The notes under the pieces were generated by a model. It ran no database searches, was not told the origin of the DNA, and saw only the letters and a list, made by a program, of their open reading frames with translations. The translations under genes and the position numbers were made by a program. This document shows positions 45,470-56,579 of a stretch of DNA of 64,000 nucleotides, piece after piece. Position 1 is the stretch's first letter; the number at the start of each line of letters is the position of its first letter. The DNA is from Panicum virgatum (Eukaryota > Streptophyta > Magnoliopsida > Poales > Poaceae): NCBI RefSeq assembly GCF_016808335.1, contig NC_053149.1:25209238-25273237 (forward strand), read 5' to 3'.

Positions 45470-47190
45470 CTAGCTTTGGCATTGGGGGAAGGAAGGTGGG
45501 GGTTTGTGCTGTGGGTGGTTGCTGCCATGCTTGTTGCGGTGCTGAAGGGGTGTGGGTTTGTGGGATTTGGGGTGCCGAAGGGGCTGGTAAGGCTGGGGGT
45601 GTGTATGTGGGGTTGTAAAGGAAAGTTGGGAAGGACAGGGAGATAGTAGAGTACGCCAAAGTCCAGTGAGGTCGTTGCGAGGACTACCGCTGGATGGGTG
45701 GGGGCAGGCCTCGCGGCTGGTTGTTGTGCTTGGTGTAACTGATGGGCTTCGGCGGCTGAGCCTGCTGAGTGTTACTTCGGTCAAATTCCTCTTTCTTCTC
45801 CTTGACGAGGGGGTACTTGCTTGTCCAATGCCCCATGTCCTTACCATGGATGCAGCAGTATGGGATTTTCTGCCGTCGACCAGTTTGTCCCCGCGGCCGC
45901 GGTTGGTGTTGCTTCGGTCGCTCCTCCCTCCTCTATTGTTTTGAGGCTGGGAGTCGCGTTCTTCATCACCGAAGACTGTGTTCGCAGCCTTCGGGGCCTT
46001 CGCCTGGGTGGCCTGGTGTGGCCTCGCTCGTTCGCGGTTCCGCACTTGCTGCTCGTTTATCTCTTCAAGTCTTCGCCTCTTGCCCTTGTCCGAGATGCAA
46101 TACTCTTGCATCATCTCGAAGAGCTTGTCGATGGTCTTCGGCTTACGGCGCTCGAGGTACTCTCCGCACGGCCTGAGGTCTAGTCCTGCGACTGTGGCAT
46201 CGATGATTGTTTTCTCAGCCACCTCCAGAGCCCTTGCGCAAAGCCTGACGAGGCGGTGAAGGTACTCTTGGAGGCTGGAGCCTCCTTGCTTCAAGCTGTG
46301 GAAATCGCATGACATGATTTCATCGGCCTTCGGCGCCCGGAATGCGGTGGTCAGCTCCGCTCGCAAATGGTCCCATGCGCGGATGTGGCCATTTGGGAGG
46401 TTCGAGTACCAGTGCTGTGCGAGGCCCCTCAGGCAGAGAACGAGGGCTTTCACTTTGTAGGTGGCACCTCCTCCGATGGCTTCGGCTGCGGCTTCGTGCT
46501 TGAGAAGGAATTCGCGCGGGTCAGAGTCTCCGTCGTACTGTGGGAGGATGGCCGGATTGAAGCGCGGCGGCCACTGGAGCTTTTCGAATTCCACGAAGAG
46601 AGGGGTGTCGGGGCCTCCGTGGTTCTGTCGATGCTGCTGTGAATCATTATGTACTCGCCTTCTTCATCAGAGTACACATCTTCGTCGATGATGATGGGTC
46701 GTGGGCGAAGCCTGAAGGACTGGCGTACTAGCTCGGGGTGAGGGCCCTGGTCTTGTTGTAGTGTCGCCATGCACTCGCGGATTTGCTGCCGCATCGCGTT
46801 GCAGCGAAGCTCTTCCTCTCTGAGCTTGTTAAGTTGCTCCTCCAGCTCTTCGGTGGTGAGAACCCTTTGCTTTCCCTTCACTATTGTCGTCATTGTTGTG
46901 GTCTATGGGTCGGCTAGGGTTGCTGCTTGCCGGGCGTGGCGCGACCACTCCACGAGGCACGCGTCGATTCTTCGCATGGCTTGGATGTCTTCGGTTGCGA
47001 TGCCCATGTCGAGGAGCTCGACCTCAAACTCCCCATTGGTGAGGTCGTCGACTGAAGTGTCTTCGTTGTTGTCTTCATGATTGTTATTTCCCGTGTTGGT
47101 TGGAATGATGGCGTTCGCTAGAGCACGGGCCTTCGCCGAAGCGGGAGGCTCCGTCGAAGCGCCCGCGTTGGTATTCTTCTTCGCTGCCAT
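45470..47190 (-). pseudogene. gag: gag of T2
   Basis: The start is the ATG at 47190 (MAAKKNTNAGASTEPPAS). A TAG at about 46904 (CAG-derived by type) and a frameshift near 46600 break it. An N-terminal coiled coil (TTEELEEQLNKLREEELR) precedes the retrotransposon gag domain (YKVKALVLCLRGLAQHWYSN, then GSSLQEYLHRLVRLCARALE). A degenerate zinc-knuckle region with CIHGKDMGHW lies near 45840 in another frame. It forms the particle in the family. Confidence 0.88.
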
Positions 47191-47210
47191 GTGGTGTCTC
47201 GGAACGAACC

Positions 47211-47225
47211 GCGGGTGGGCGCCAA
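47211..47225 (-). other. Primer binding site of T2
   Basis: The minus strand reads TGGCGCCCACCCGC three bases inside the 5' LTR end. It begins with TGG as needed for pairing with the tRNA CCA end. I do not assign the tRNA. Confidence 0.55.
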
Positions 47226-47228
47226 AAC

Positions 47229-47898
47229 TATTGGTGGAGGATATCCTTCAGAGCAAAGGAGTATCACAACAGCTCTAGAACTTGAGGGCGAAGCCTCCAC
47301 ACAGTCAGCGCGCAGACCAACAGCTCAAAACTCAAAGCAAGCGTAATAACTCCTTGTATTCAATGTCCCATCAACCAACAGTTACACTTGTATTTATAGC
47401 CGACGGTTCACCTACCCGTCGACTTAGAATCCCCGTAACACCCCCTAACTGCCCGATTCTAGGAATATTCCCTGAACAATTTAGTAACATTACAACTGCG
47501 ACAATGGTAGTGGATTATAGCTGGCCTTCCAAGTGGGCCTTCCGCGAACCCTCGCGTCTCCCGCCGTCCTCTCCTTCGTCTGACCCTCGCAGCCGCATCT
47601 TCGCGCGAGTGCCTTCGCCGTCGAATCTTCGTCTGGCTTGGCACGCGCCCTGCTCCGCGCTCACCCCTGGGGTCGATGTGGGTTCGATCGTAGGCTTCGC
47701 CAGAGGGCTTCGCTCGTGGGCTTCACTGTAGGGCTTCACCACATCGCTCCACTCGTGGGCTTTGCAGCAGGGCTTCGCTGTTGGGCTTCACCAGGCTTCA
47801 CGGTTGGGCTTCGCTTCTCCGGTCCAAGTCCGTGGCTTCCCTTGCCCGACGGGACCTCGCGTGCCTTCGCCCGTCAGCCGAAGGTGGCTCCCCCAACA
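47229..47898 (-). repeat. 5' LTR of T2 (670 bp)
   Basis: It matches the 3' LTR over its length except for the 49-bp expansion and small indels. The inner end is TA instead of CA, a single point change. The TATA box TATAAATA (minus) is at 47391-47398. Confidence 0.94.
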
Positions 47899-49151
47899 TA
47901 TGGTTCATGTATCACCACTCTAATATTGTGATGGATGTTCGTTTGGTTATTATGGTTACTCTTGGTGAATTATTTTTTGTTCAATTAAAACGATCTCGTT
48001 GAACAATCAGTCGGTGAAAGTATTGTATATCCTTACATAGTTGGTTGGTAAAGTACAGAGGTGTCTGTTAGTAAAACTTGCTGGGCACCAAACTATCGGT
48101 CGGTAAAAAGGTATTGGTTGGTATAAACTTATACTGACACTACTTTCACTACTTGGGGTCGGTAAAACTTTTTGCCGACTGATGGTTGATCGCTGAAATG
48201 GCTTATACCGACCACAATGAAGTTGTCATATTGGGGCTATGGTATAGTGTCCACCATGGCACCCTCCTCCTGGTTGCCTTCACACAGCATGTCAACTTTG
48301 GCCAACTTGGTGTATTTGCGGAGCCTATACTTTGCGATCGCTCGGGACTCTGGAAATTCGACGAGTTGAAAGCCGTTAGTGGCCGAGGAGGTGAGGGTGC
48401 GGTGTGCTCGGGACTTGGGTTCACGAGAGAGAAGCGAGAGGAGGGTGGCGGCTGGCTGGAGAAAGGGAGGGATGATCATTAGGGGTTAAAAGGTTGGGAT
48501 GGCCAGTATTATACGAGGAGTTTATGCAGCTATAAGGGTCTAATTGTGCTAGGTCCAAAATCGTATCGAGTTCGGACTGGCACTACATGCTGAGGTTGCG
48601 GCCAAGACACAGACTGCTGCATCAGGCTGGGATGGTACGGGTACTATTCCTATCGGACCACGTTGTATTAGAGTCGTGCTTTTTCTATCTTTCCTAGTAG
48701 TGCCATTATACCGACAGGTCCGATGGCAAGCATTATAAGAATAGGTAAGTAGGAGGCGTAGGACAAGAAGTGAGGCAGCTCTGTTGGGCTGTCGCCTGTC
48801 GGGACTCTGGACATGACCACTGTGCTGTTTCCTTAGGCTAATCTCAAACCGGTTCATGACCATGTTCGCATGCCCACGGAACAAGAGAGACGTCATGTCT
48901 AGATGCTCGCATGGGACTGATGCATAGATTGTTGTACGTTAGTGAAGTAGCTGAAGGCACTGATGCACCTTTGGAGAACAATTCCATTCAAAATTTGTAT
49001 ACACGTGTGAGCTGAAGCCTAGATGAATGACAGCTGCGATGTCACATGCTCAATGAGTCGTGGCGACACAGCTGCTTAATCGCAGCAATGCTGCTGGACG
49101 CGCCCGCCTCCCTCGCGGCGCGGGTGCACAACATGGGTTGTACTGCCACGC
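47899..49151. other. Flanking sequence between T2 and the copia solo LTR
   Basis: No convincing gene is present. Around 48000-48200 the motif TCGGTAAAA or TTGGTAAA recurs several times with GCCGACTGATGG, in the style of CACTA subterminal repeats, but no terminal inverted repeat was found. The rest is unassigned. Confidence 0.45.
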
Positions 49152-49924
49152 TGTAACGAATATGACCCTATTTAGACCATTTTGAGTGATTTTGGTAATT
49201 GAGTGACAACGCAATCAGTGGGACTAATAAGTTTGCGAGTTCATATTTGTAGGAATTTTTAGATCACTTGGATGAAGTCCAAACCATATCCGAGATGTCC
49301 AATTCACCGTTGAGATGTTCAATTCGCTGTCGAGACATGCAAGCTAGTCACAGTGAAAAAGTAGACATGGAATATATTTGTGGTGTCTAAATGACAGCCG
49401 TGATGAGTTGGACAAGTGCTAGGAAGACACAGAAGAAATTCAGTAGCACCGGAAGTTCCGGTGGCCATCGGAAGTTCCGATGACCCCTCATCGGAAGTTC
49501 CGAAGCACTAGTACCAGGGAAATTCTCTGTGCGTTGCTGAGTCAAGTGAAGAAAATCAAGTACCATCGGAAGTTCCGATGGTCTCCAAGACAAGCATTGG
49601 AGCATCATACAGAGAGCATGTCAAGGGCACAGCAGCCGTGCCTTCAGCATCGGATGTTCCGGTGACCCGTCGGAGCATTGTACCGGAGCAATGATGTCAG
49701 CATTGCAGTGCACGAGTAGACAAATCTTCAGCATCGAGAATTCCCATGCCCCGTCTGATTATAGCATCGGATCTTCCGATGGCTACCACCTCAGCTGTTA
49801 GAAGGTTCAACGGCTACATCAAGGCATAGTCTGACCGGAAGTTCCGACGCCCCCCGTTGGAAGTTCCGATGCCCTACGCAGAAAAAGGACAACGGACACA
49901 AATGGCTACTTCGAGTTGGTGGCC

Positions 49925-49931
49925 TATATAA
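49925..49931 (+). promoter_or_regulatory. TATA box of the copia solo LTR
   Basis: TATATAA in the context GTGGCCTATATAAGCAGC, about 770 bp into the LTR, marks its promoter and orientation. Confidence 0.6.
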
Positions 49932-50129
49932 GCAGCTCACCCTGGCCATTTTCAACTTGTAGGAGTTCAGAAAGACCCCATACACATTGAAGAATACCTC
50001 CAAGCCAACCCAAGTGCTTAGTGATCAAATCCTTAGTCCTTAGCACACCTTTGAGAGTGTTAGTGCTAAGTTAGCTCTTAAGTGAGTGAGAGAGCAAGGT
50101 GTTGCTGCCTTGTGCTATGGTTCTAGAGT

Positions 50130-50390
50130 CACTACTGGAAAACAGGCTATGGGAACCGGTTGGAAAAGGCCTTAGGCACCGGTTTTCCAATCGGTTCCCG
50201 CAAACCGAGACCAATGGCCTCGCCTTAAGACACCGGGTTTTTCAACCGGTGCCTTAGGCTTCCATTGGCACCGGTTGGAAAGACCAACCGGTACCAAAGA
50301 GGCTGCCACGCTGACGCAAGGTGGCAGCCCCTTTGGTACCGGTTGGTATTTCCAACCGGTACCAATGATCTTTTCCCTTTTTTTCCAAAT
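50130..50390. repeat. Left subterminal repeat array of the CACTA element
   Basis: Multiple direct and inverted copies of AACCGGT with flanking GGTACC or GGTGCC fill the first 260 bp. Short palindromes such as GGTACCGGTTGG and its inverse can form hairpins. The same motifs recur at 56170-56550 and 59285-59679. Confidence 0.85.
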
Positions 50391-50650
50391 CCAGTTTTGT
50401 TTGTTATATTTACTACTGTTTATTCTTTTATAATTGCTAAACGCACTCAAGCTCTACAGTACTATACGTTCATTGGTCATTCGTGTTCGTTTTCAGAGAA
50501 TATTTGAAACTAACTAAAAGTAAAATGCGAGCATATAATTAAGCTAATTAGATGAACTAATATATTTACAAATTTACAAACATCAAGGCATAATGTTTAA
50601 AAATATTTACAAATATACAAGTCATGTTTGCAGTCCAACTACTGGTCCCC

Positions 50651-51993
50651 TCAGGAGGTCGATGGAAGTCCTCTATGGATGTGACCGTCGTGGTAGAACT
50701 CGCCTCTAGGATCCAAGATCTCGTTCAAAATGAATTCGGCGAGCTGCTCGCACACGGCATTGATCCGATCAGTAGAGTAACATTCATCCCCCATTTGAGA
50801 CATCTATCATTTAGGAAAAAAAGGATTAACATCATGTGCGTTAGTCAATTATGAAAATGTACTAGTGAACGGTTTGGACGTACTCTCGTGTCTTCATCAG
50901 TAGCCTTCCCGCATGGAGTCATGATGTGCAAGTAGTCGCATACGTAGTACCCGCACCAATCAGTTCCTTGTTGTTGTCTCGCACACTTAAGGAGAAACAA
51001 ATAAATTACTCAATTTAGAACAATTTGGGATTATATACTTAACTAGACAAATCTATATGAATCAACATACCAGATAATCCATGTTAACGTTCAGTTCGGG
51101 CCTCCATTGACCACATCCTTTGTTATTTTTCACAAATTTTTTCCAAACCCTACGTTCAAAGTTAAGTTTGATATTCAGGAATTGTTATTAACAAAAAAAA
51201 GATTTGATTGTGCAAACTGAACTTACCTATTCAATGGGTCTAGGATATGTTGGATTGCGGACTTTGGATTTCTCATTGAGTCAAAGACTATAAGATTGCC
51301 GGTCTCTACGGAAAGTATGAGTAAAATCCAATGATAACTGCAGATATAGATAGGATATATACATACATGCATTAGACGACTTAGTATTTATTTAGTAATA
51401 TAACAGAGGATTGAGTCGACCAAGGCTTACCCAAAGTTGTATGGTATGAATATATAGGATTTGTAATTTTGCCTAGTCAACGAATCGTACATGTTTTGGC
51501 ACATTTCCTTGTAATTTTCGTTGAGCACTTTCTGGTTGACTAGCAAAGGAGACATGAAGCCGATCTGATGGTGCCATACATGTTTTCGGCTTCTTTGGGT
51601 CTCTTGTCTAAACGATACAATAGAAATTTTATAATGCACACATATAATTATGTTCTTGTTAACAAAAAGTATTAATGTAGAGGTAAGTGATACTTACAAA
51701 ACCCAAATGGTGATGATAGAGGCGTCGAGGGATTGTCGATGGTAAATGTGATATAAATTTTTGAAGTACACCCAGAAGTCGTCCTCCCCGCGGAAGAAAT
51801 CATGGTCACGATACTTGACTCCAAACATTTTCCCTTCGTCATTCGACATTCGCAGGTACCATCTATGCAAATTGAACATCTGCGTGCCTAGACTTTTCTC
51901 CTCTTCCTCAGTGACAAAAGGTTTTACATGATGGAATGGAGTAAGAACGGGAGCGATAGGGATTTCCGCCTCCACTTGCCCCGTTGCCTCCAC
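50651..51993 (-). CDS. Ulp1-like cysteine protease part of the CACTA TNPA-like gene (six exons)
   Basis: Six exons join in frame at GT-AG sites: start near 51993 to 51698, 51607-51431, 51337-51227, 51151-51071, 50985-50884 and 50803-50651, ending at the TGA 50651-50653. The first carries EEEKSLGTQMFNLHRWYLRM and DFFRGEDDFWVYFKNLYHIY. The following ones hold the C48 catalytic positions: His in YHWILLILS, Asp in IVFDSMRNPKS, Gln in RQQQGTDWCGYYVCDYL and Cys in the same string. No stop is seen in this part. Ulp1-type enzymes remove SUMO-like proteins; the domain is known in several plant transposon families. Upstream exons of the same gene (52123-54302) have two nonsense changes, so the full protein is not made from this copy. 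Confidence 0.8.
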
Positions 51994-52122
51994 TAGCGTT
52001 AATCCAGTTTCAGGAAGAAATATCGCGGCCTATAGGTTTGCCTGGAGTTGTACGTCCGTCGGGTGTAGGAGTGGCAACCCTGACACCCGGAGGGGCTCGA
52101 GTCCTTTTTGTTGTGAGCCAAG

Positions 52123-54302
52123 CTAAGGAATGGTCTTGCCACATTTTTTCTTCAGATTTCTCACCTTGTGTGCTTTTGTCAGAGTACGATCATATTCCGA
52201 GGATAAGCTTTTCGATTTTGGTGTGTTGTCTAGGTTTGCGAGAAGCTTTTTCCCTAGTTCTAGAGGTACCTTTTCCCTCAGCGGGGGGACTTTAGGCTTC
52301 AATTGTTCTTTCATATATCGAGAAGTCTCCTCTTCCAACTCCTCAGTGGTTTTCTCGTAGGTTAATTTTCTTTCGACCGTTTTCTGCTTCTTTTTTGAGG
52401 GTCCAGCCGCTAGGAGGGATGCTGTCTTTTTCTTTCCTTTTTCTGGGTCAGGAGGAGTTGGAGTACTCGTAGCCCTTTGCGCCGGCGGAGACGGTGGTGA
52501 AGGAGGTGGTTGTGGGGACGGCGGTGACGGAGACCGCGGAGACGGGCGATCGGTCTGCACGGGAGCCGTTGTGCTTGCAGTAAGTTTGATGTCGGTCTTG
52601 CGCCATTGAACGACCCCGTGCAGTGCGTCTCCCAATGTCTTCTCTCCATCCCCTCCAACAAAGTTGAGCTCAAGATCCTCATTGTTTCCAAGTATCTGCT
52701 CGACTGTGATGGAGGTGTAGCCAGGGGGTATCAGCCTTCCATGAATTGTAGTAGAAGGATTCAGGGGCAGGGCTGACCCGTATGCGACATGAATGGATAT
52801 ATTTCTTACTCGAACATGAAGCTCGCACAGTGTCGGCATGGTGACATCGTCCACTGGATACCTCTGGTCATCTACCGCCGTTGGCTCAATCTGAGATAGC
52901 TGTTCCGCTTGTACGTCAGGCGCCGCTGTGGATGCACAGCTACTGCGTCGCTGAGAGACCGGGCTCATCACAACATCCGGGTGCGACCCAGCAGTGCCCC
53001 TTTGACTCAGAGCTAGCTGCACTGCCTTATCGACCCTGGCGTCCATCTGAGATTCCAAGGACGCAACCTTCCTGGTCATCTCTTCTTACATAGCACGAAG
53101 TTTCTCTTCCTGTTTGGCTTTGCTCTTTCGGTGAGTCTTGTAAGAGGAATCTCCTGCCCAAGCAACTTTCCATGGGACCACGTCGATGCCGCGGGCTCGT
53201 CCAGGGTGTTCCGGATTCTTTAATGCCCTTGTCAGCTCATCATTCTCCCTTTGAGGCTGGAATGTTCCTTGTTGGGTCTCATCTATTGCAGCGACTAGAT
53301 CGCGGAACACTTCTTGCATATGCTCGGGCACGACCAAACTTCCATCCAACTGGTTTAGTGTCACGCCATTAGCAAATAACCACCACATGGATCTATCCGG
53401 CCAAACCCAAGTCGTCGGCCTGATGCCTCTATCCATAAGGTCCTGCTCCATCTCCTGCCATTTTTTTACTGACTTCTTGTACCCGGCATCCCCAAGGTGG
53501 TGGCTGTACTTCTTATTTGCTGCATTTACCTTGGCCTGTTCGGATTTTTCTTGGGTTTCCTCTGATAGTTTGTATTGTTTGAACTCCTCCCAGTATGGTT
53601 TAACCTGAGGAAGATCGTCCCAGTTCGGCTCCTTATCCTTCTTGATGTAATTGATGTATAACTTCTTCTTGAAAGTTGCAAAGGCAGGGGCCATCTTTTT
53701 TAAGGCACATTTCTTCACAAGTTCTTGGTAAACTCCTTCAGGAAGAGTGAACATATCCTTGAGTTCTACCCATAGCATTTCCTTCTGATGTGCAGGCACG
53801 GCGTGTTGCTATTCTTCGGGTTTGCTCATTTTCCATAGTCTTGTGGTGATCGGAATTTTTGCCCGAACAATAACCCCACATTGGTTGACAAATTTTGTGC
53901 TAGTAGCCTCTGGAGCACTTAGACAGCCCTCTGCGTCCACTTCTGTGACGACCTGTCTTCCCTCCATTTTCTTGTTTGGCCGGCGTCTCCCTTTTGACTG
54001 GCTAAACGAAGTCAATGCGGAGGTTGACTAAATTACAGAAAAGATATGTTAATCACAAAACTAATCTACTGAAGTCACCATGCATATAGTTTTAAGATTC
54101 ATACTGGAACATGCTGCTGTTGATTGGGCGGCGGCACACAGTCATCATCTTCTTCATCGGCATCTCCAAACATATTCAGGAACGAATCAGCTATCCGAGA
54201 ATCTTCTCCAGCGATTGGCTGGGTGGTGTTGGCCCTCGTATCTTCGTTTATTGCGTCCAACATGTATTGCTTGGCGACCTCATCATCACCGAAGGGGTCC
54301 AT
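52123..54302 (-). pseudogene. TNPA-like / Transposase_24 part of the CACTA gene
   Basis: The start is the ATG at 54302 (MDPFGDDEVAKQYMLDAI); exon 1 ends at 54105 and exon 2 begins at 54027, both at GT-AG sites and in frame. Exon 2 runs through TAG at 53806-53808 and TAA at 53086-53088, which are nonsense changes, and then to 52123. The segment 53086-53799 (YSHHLGDAGYKKSVKKWQEM, RPTTWVWPDRSMWWLFANG) matches the plant transposase family Transposase_24 (PF03004). It is followed by a heptad-like stretch, a Pro-rich segment and a basic nuclear-signal-like run (GPSKKKQKTVERK). The protein should bind the subterminal repeats. The junction to the Ulp1 exons between 52123 and 51993 is not resolved. 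Confidence 0.8.
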
Positions 54303-54374
54303 CCTTAACTGAAACCGTAAAAATGTGTTAGAGTATGTGTCCATCCTTAAATGAAGCAGGAGAATTCAATTCTT

Positions 54375-54735
54375 TGAACGAATATGCGTGTTTGAAAGAG
54401 AGAGAGAGTGTGTGTGAGAGAGAGTGTGTGTATGTATGTTAGAGGGAGAGAGAGAGTGTGTGTGTGTGTGTGTTTGTGTGTTAGTGGGACAGAGAAAGAG
54501 AGAGAGAGTTAGTGAGTGTGTGTGTGAGTCTGTGTGTGTGTTTGTGTGTTAGTGGGATAGAGAGAGAGAGATAGTGTGTGTGTGAGTCAGTGTGAGTGTG
54601 TGTGAGTGAGTGTGTGAGTGAGTGTGTGTGTGTGTGTGTGTGTGTGCGTGTGCGTGCGTGCGCGCGTGTGTGAGCGAGAGACCGAGCATCGGTGAGGAGA
54701 CAGCGAGAGAGCGTCGGGGACAAGGAGACAACGAG
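54375..54735. repeat. GT/GA microsatellite tract
   Basis: Mixed runs of GA, GT and GTGA units (for example GTGTGTGTGAGAGAGAG) extend over about 360 bp just upstream of the TNPA-like start codon, in its probable 5' leader or first intron. Confidence 0.9.
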
Positions 54736-56160
54736 AGTTAGCGAGAGACCGATCGCCGTTAAGAAGTCGTTAAGAAGGAGAGAGCGTCATGTTTGATTTC
54801 ATAATTAAGAATGAAGAATTCATAATACATAAATACATGCATGAGTTACAGAAATACATGAGTTACATAATAAATACATGAGTTACAGAAATACATGATA
54901 AATACATAAATACAAGCATTATTCACTCTCTATTTAAATACATGATTAAATAAAGTCTCTCTAATAACTAAATTCTATAACTAAATTCTATAACTAAATT
55001 ATACACTATATATAATGAAAACATTGTACACTATACATAAGACTAATAATAGAAAGTCCATTAATGGGTTTAGAAAAAAATTATCTCACCTTGAAAGATC
55101 ACACTCGAACGGCACATCGTCTACACGATCACATAAGAGGAAAAAATAATACAAATAAGAAACAGTACAAAAACAGTAAAAATAGTACTGGAAAAGTTGA
55201 AAACGATGTAGAGCACGATGCAAGGATCGCGTGAGCGCAAGAATCGCTAAAATCGGAGTCAGAATGTGAAAGATATGGCTAAAACAAGATTCTAGGGGTT
55301 TATTTGCAAGAAAAATCTAGAAAGGGCCTCTCTGGAATTTCTTTTGAACTAGGAAGGACTGCGGGTTAATTTTGAAGAAACTCAGGGTCTCTTTAGCAAA
55401 AGCGCAGGGGTGGCTCTGGTTTGGCTCGGATCTAACAGATCCGATCCGTTGGATCTCGATCTAACAGATCCGATCCATTGGATCTCGATCTAATGGCTGA
55501 AAAAGGGTGGGGGCGGCTTGAGACGCGGCTGCTGGCTCAGCTGCGGCTCGGCTCTGCTCAGGCGACGGCTCAGGAGGACGGCGGCTTGGCTAGCGGCTCT
55601 GGCGACGGCGCGGCTTGGCGCTAGGCAGAGCCGGCGGCTCGGGCGGGCGGCGGACCGCCGGAGTACACCGAAAATGGTGCTCCAGGGCTCGGTTCGTGGC
55701 GAGGTTAAGCCGGGGAGGGAGAGGGGGCGACGGGGAACGTGGATAGGGGGTCCAGGAGGTGCGGCGGTGGCCGGAGGTGGCCGCTCGGCGGTGAGGGGTC
55801 GGAGCCGCGGCTTCGGCGAGGAATCGCCGGCGAGATAGAGCGACAGAGAGAGAAGGGAAAGGGGGTATGGGGCTTCCTCACCACCTCACCTAGCTTCGGT
55901 GACGAACGAGCGGCGAAGAGGCACAGCGGGGTGGCGGATCGACGGTGGTGGTGCTCGGTGGCGGCAGCACACGGGAGCGGTGCTCGGTGTCGGCGGAGCA
56001 GAGCTGCAGAGCGAGGAACGTCGACGGCGGCGATGCACGGGAGCGGTGCTCGGTGGCGCAGAGATGCGGAGCGAGGAGCGTCGACGTGGGGCGGCGGCGC
56101 GACGGCGGCGGAGGTCGAGGCGGCGGAGGGCGGCAGCGAGTGGAGGAAGATGGAGAGGGC
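54736..56160 (-). promoter_or_regulatory. Probable promoter / first exon-intron region of the TNPA-like gene
   Basis: In the direction of the gene the order is a GC-rich block (about 56160-55500), a segment of roughly 270 bp (55420-55150) and an AT-rich stretch with short repeats (ATACATGAGTTACA; ATAACTAAATTCT). The middle segment aligns with 12350-12760 of the solo LTR in element H (shared strings include GAAACAGTACAA, TGAGCGCAA and GGCTAAAACAAG), and the GC-rich block lies on the same side there. I infer a shared gene-like leader. No TATA box was picked out with confidence. Open frames in the GC-rich block look compositional. Confidence 0.45.
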
Positions 56161-56169
56161 CGGTGCTTA

Positions 56170-56550
56170 TATGGTGGAAGCCTTTGGCACCGGGTGATAA
56201 AGTCACCCGGTACCTAAGGCAGCCTTAGGTACTGGTTGGGTATCCAACCGGTGCCTAAGGAAAGCCTTAGGTACCGGGTGACCTCCCACCCCGTGCCTTA
56301 GGTGCCCAATGGGCGGGAATTGAAATTCCCCTTTGGCACCGGGTGGGGAACGAAAACCGGTGCCTAAGGCTTCCACGACATTTGCTTTTTCCGCTTGTTG
56401 GCGACGATCTAACTGAAATTACTCGATAGCGCAATGGTAACTCTAGGAATTTTGTTCGCCGCAGGCACGGTTCGAAACTTCTCGACCCCTTTTTTGGGAC
56501 TAGGCAGCCTTAGGTACCGGTTCATATTTCGAACCGGTACCTAAGGTTTT
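56170..56550. repeat. Internal cluster of CACTA subterminal-type repeats
   Basis: Motifs such as GGTACCGGGTGACC, CCAACCGGTGCCTAAGG and CGAACCGGTACCTAAGG recur with both orientations, like the element ends, but no CACTA terminal repeat is present. A segment with RNA polymerase III-like boxes (56427-56495) lies inside it. Confidence 0.75.
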
Positions 56551-56579
56551 TCTGTTTCTTTTCTTTTCCCTTTTCTGTT

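Larger units (their letters stand above)
35857..47898 (-). mobile_element. T2: full-length Tat/Retand-lineage Ty3/gypsy element (12.0 kb) with antisense gene
   Basis: LTRs of 692 and 670 bp flank the element, and the 5-bp duplication TATGG is present at 35852-35856 and 47899-47903. Sense coding (minus strand) runs gag, protease, RT, RNase H, a second RNase H and integrase between 47190 and 41470. The region between integrase and the 3' LTR holds a convergent antisense gene (about 36925-40548). This layout and the dual RNase H are known marks of the Tat lineage. All sense frames have stops or frameshifts, so it is not autonomous now. Confidence 0.96.

Noticed and set aside
45666..46642. Plus-strand frames opposite T2 gag
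   Set aside because: They are mirror frames of gag with no conserved domain; the genuine antisense gene is elsewhere in the element.
48186..48482. 98-codon frame at 48.2-48.5 kb as a host gene
   Set aside because: No recognised domain, no clear promoter or conserved partner, and the opposite strand is equally open.
49440..49880. Heat shock elements in the copia LTR
   Set aside because: A heat shock element needs GAA and TTC separated by two bases. In CGGAAGTTCCG the spacing is one base, so the motif does not fit.
54481..54731. His/Thr/Ser-repeat proteins on the minus strand
   Set aside because: They are translations of the GT/GA microsatellite.
55518..56228. Arg/Gly/Ala-rich frames before the CACTA TNPA-like gene
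   Set aside because: Overlapping frames on both strands in GC-rich sequence; treated as leader region, not a gene.
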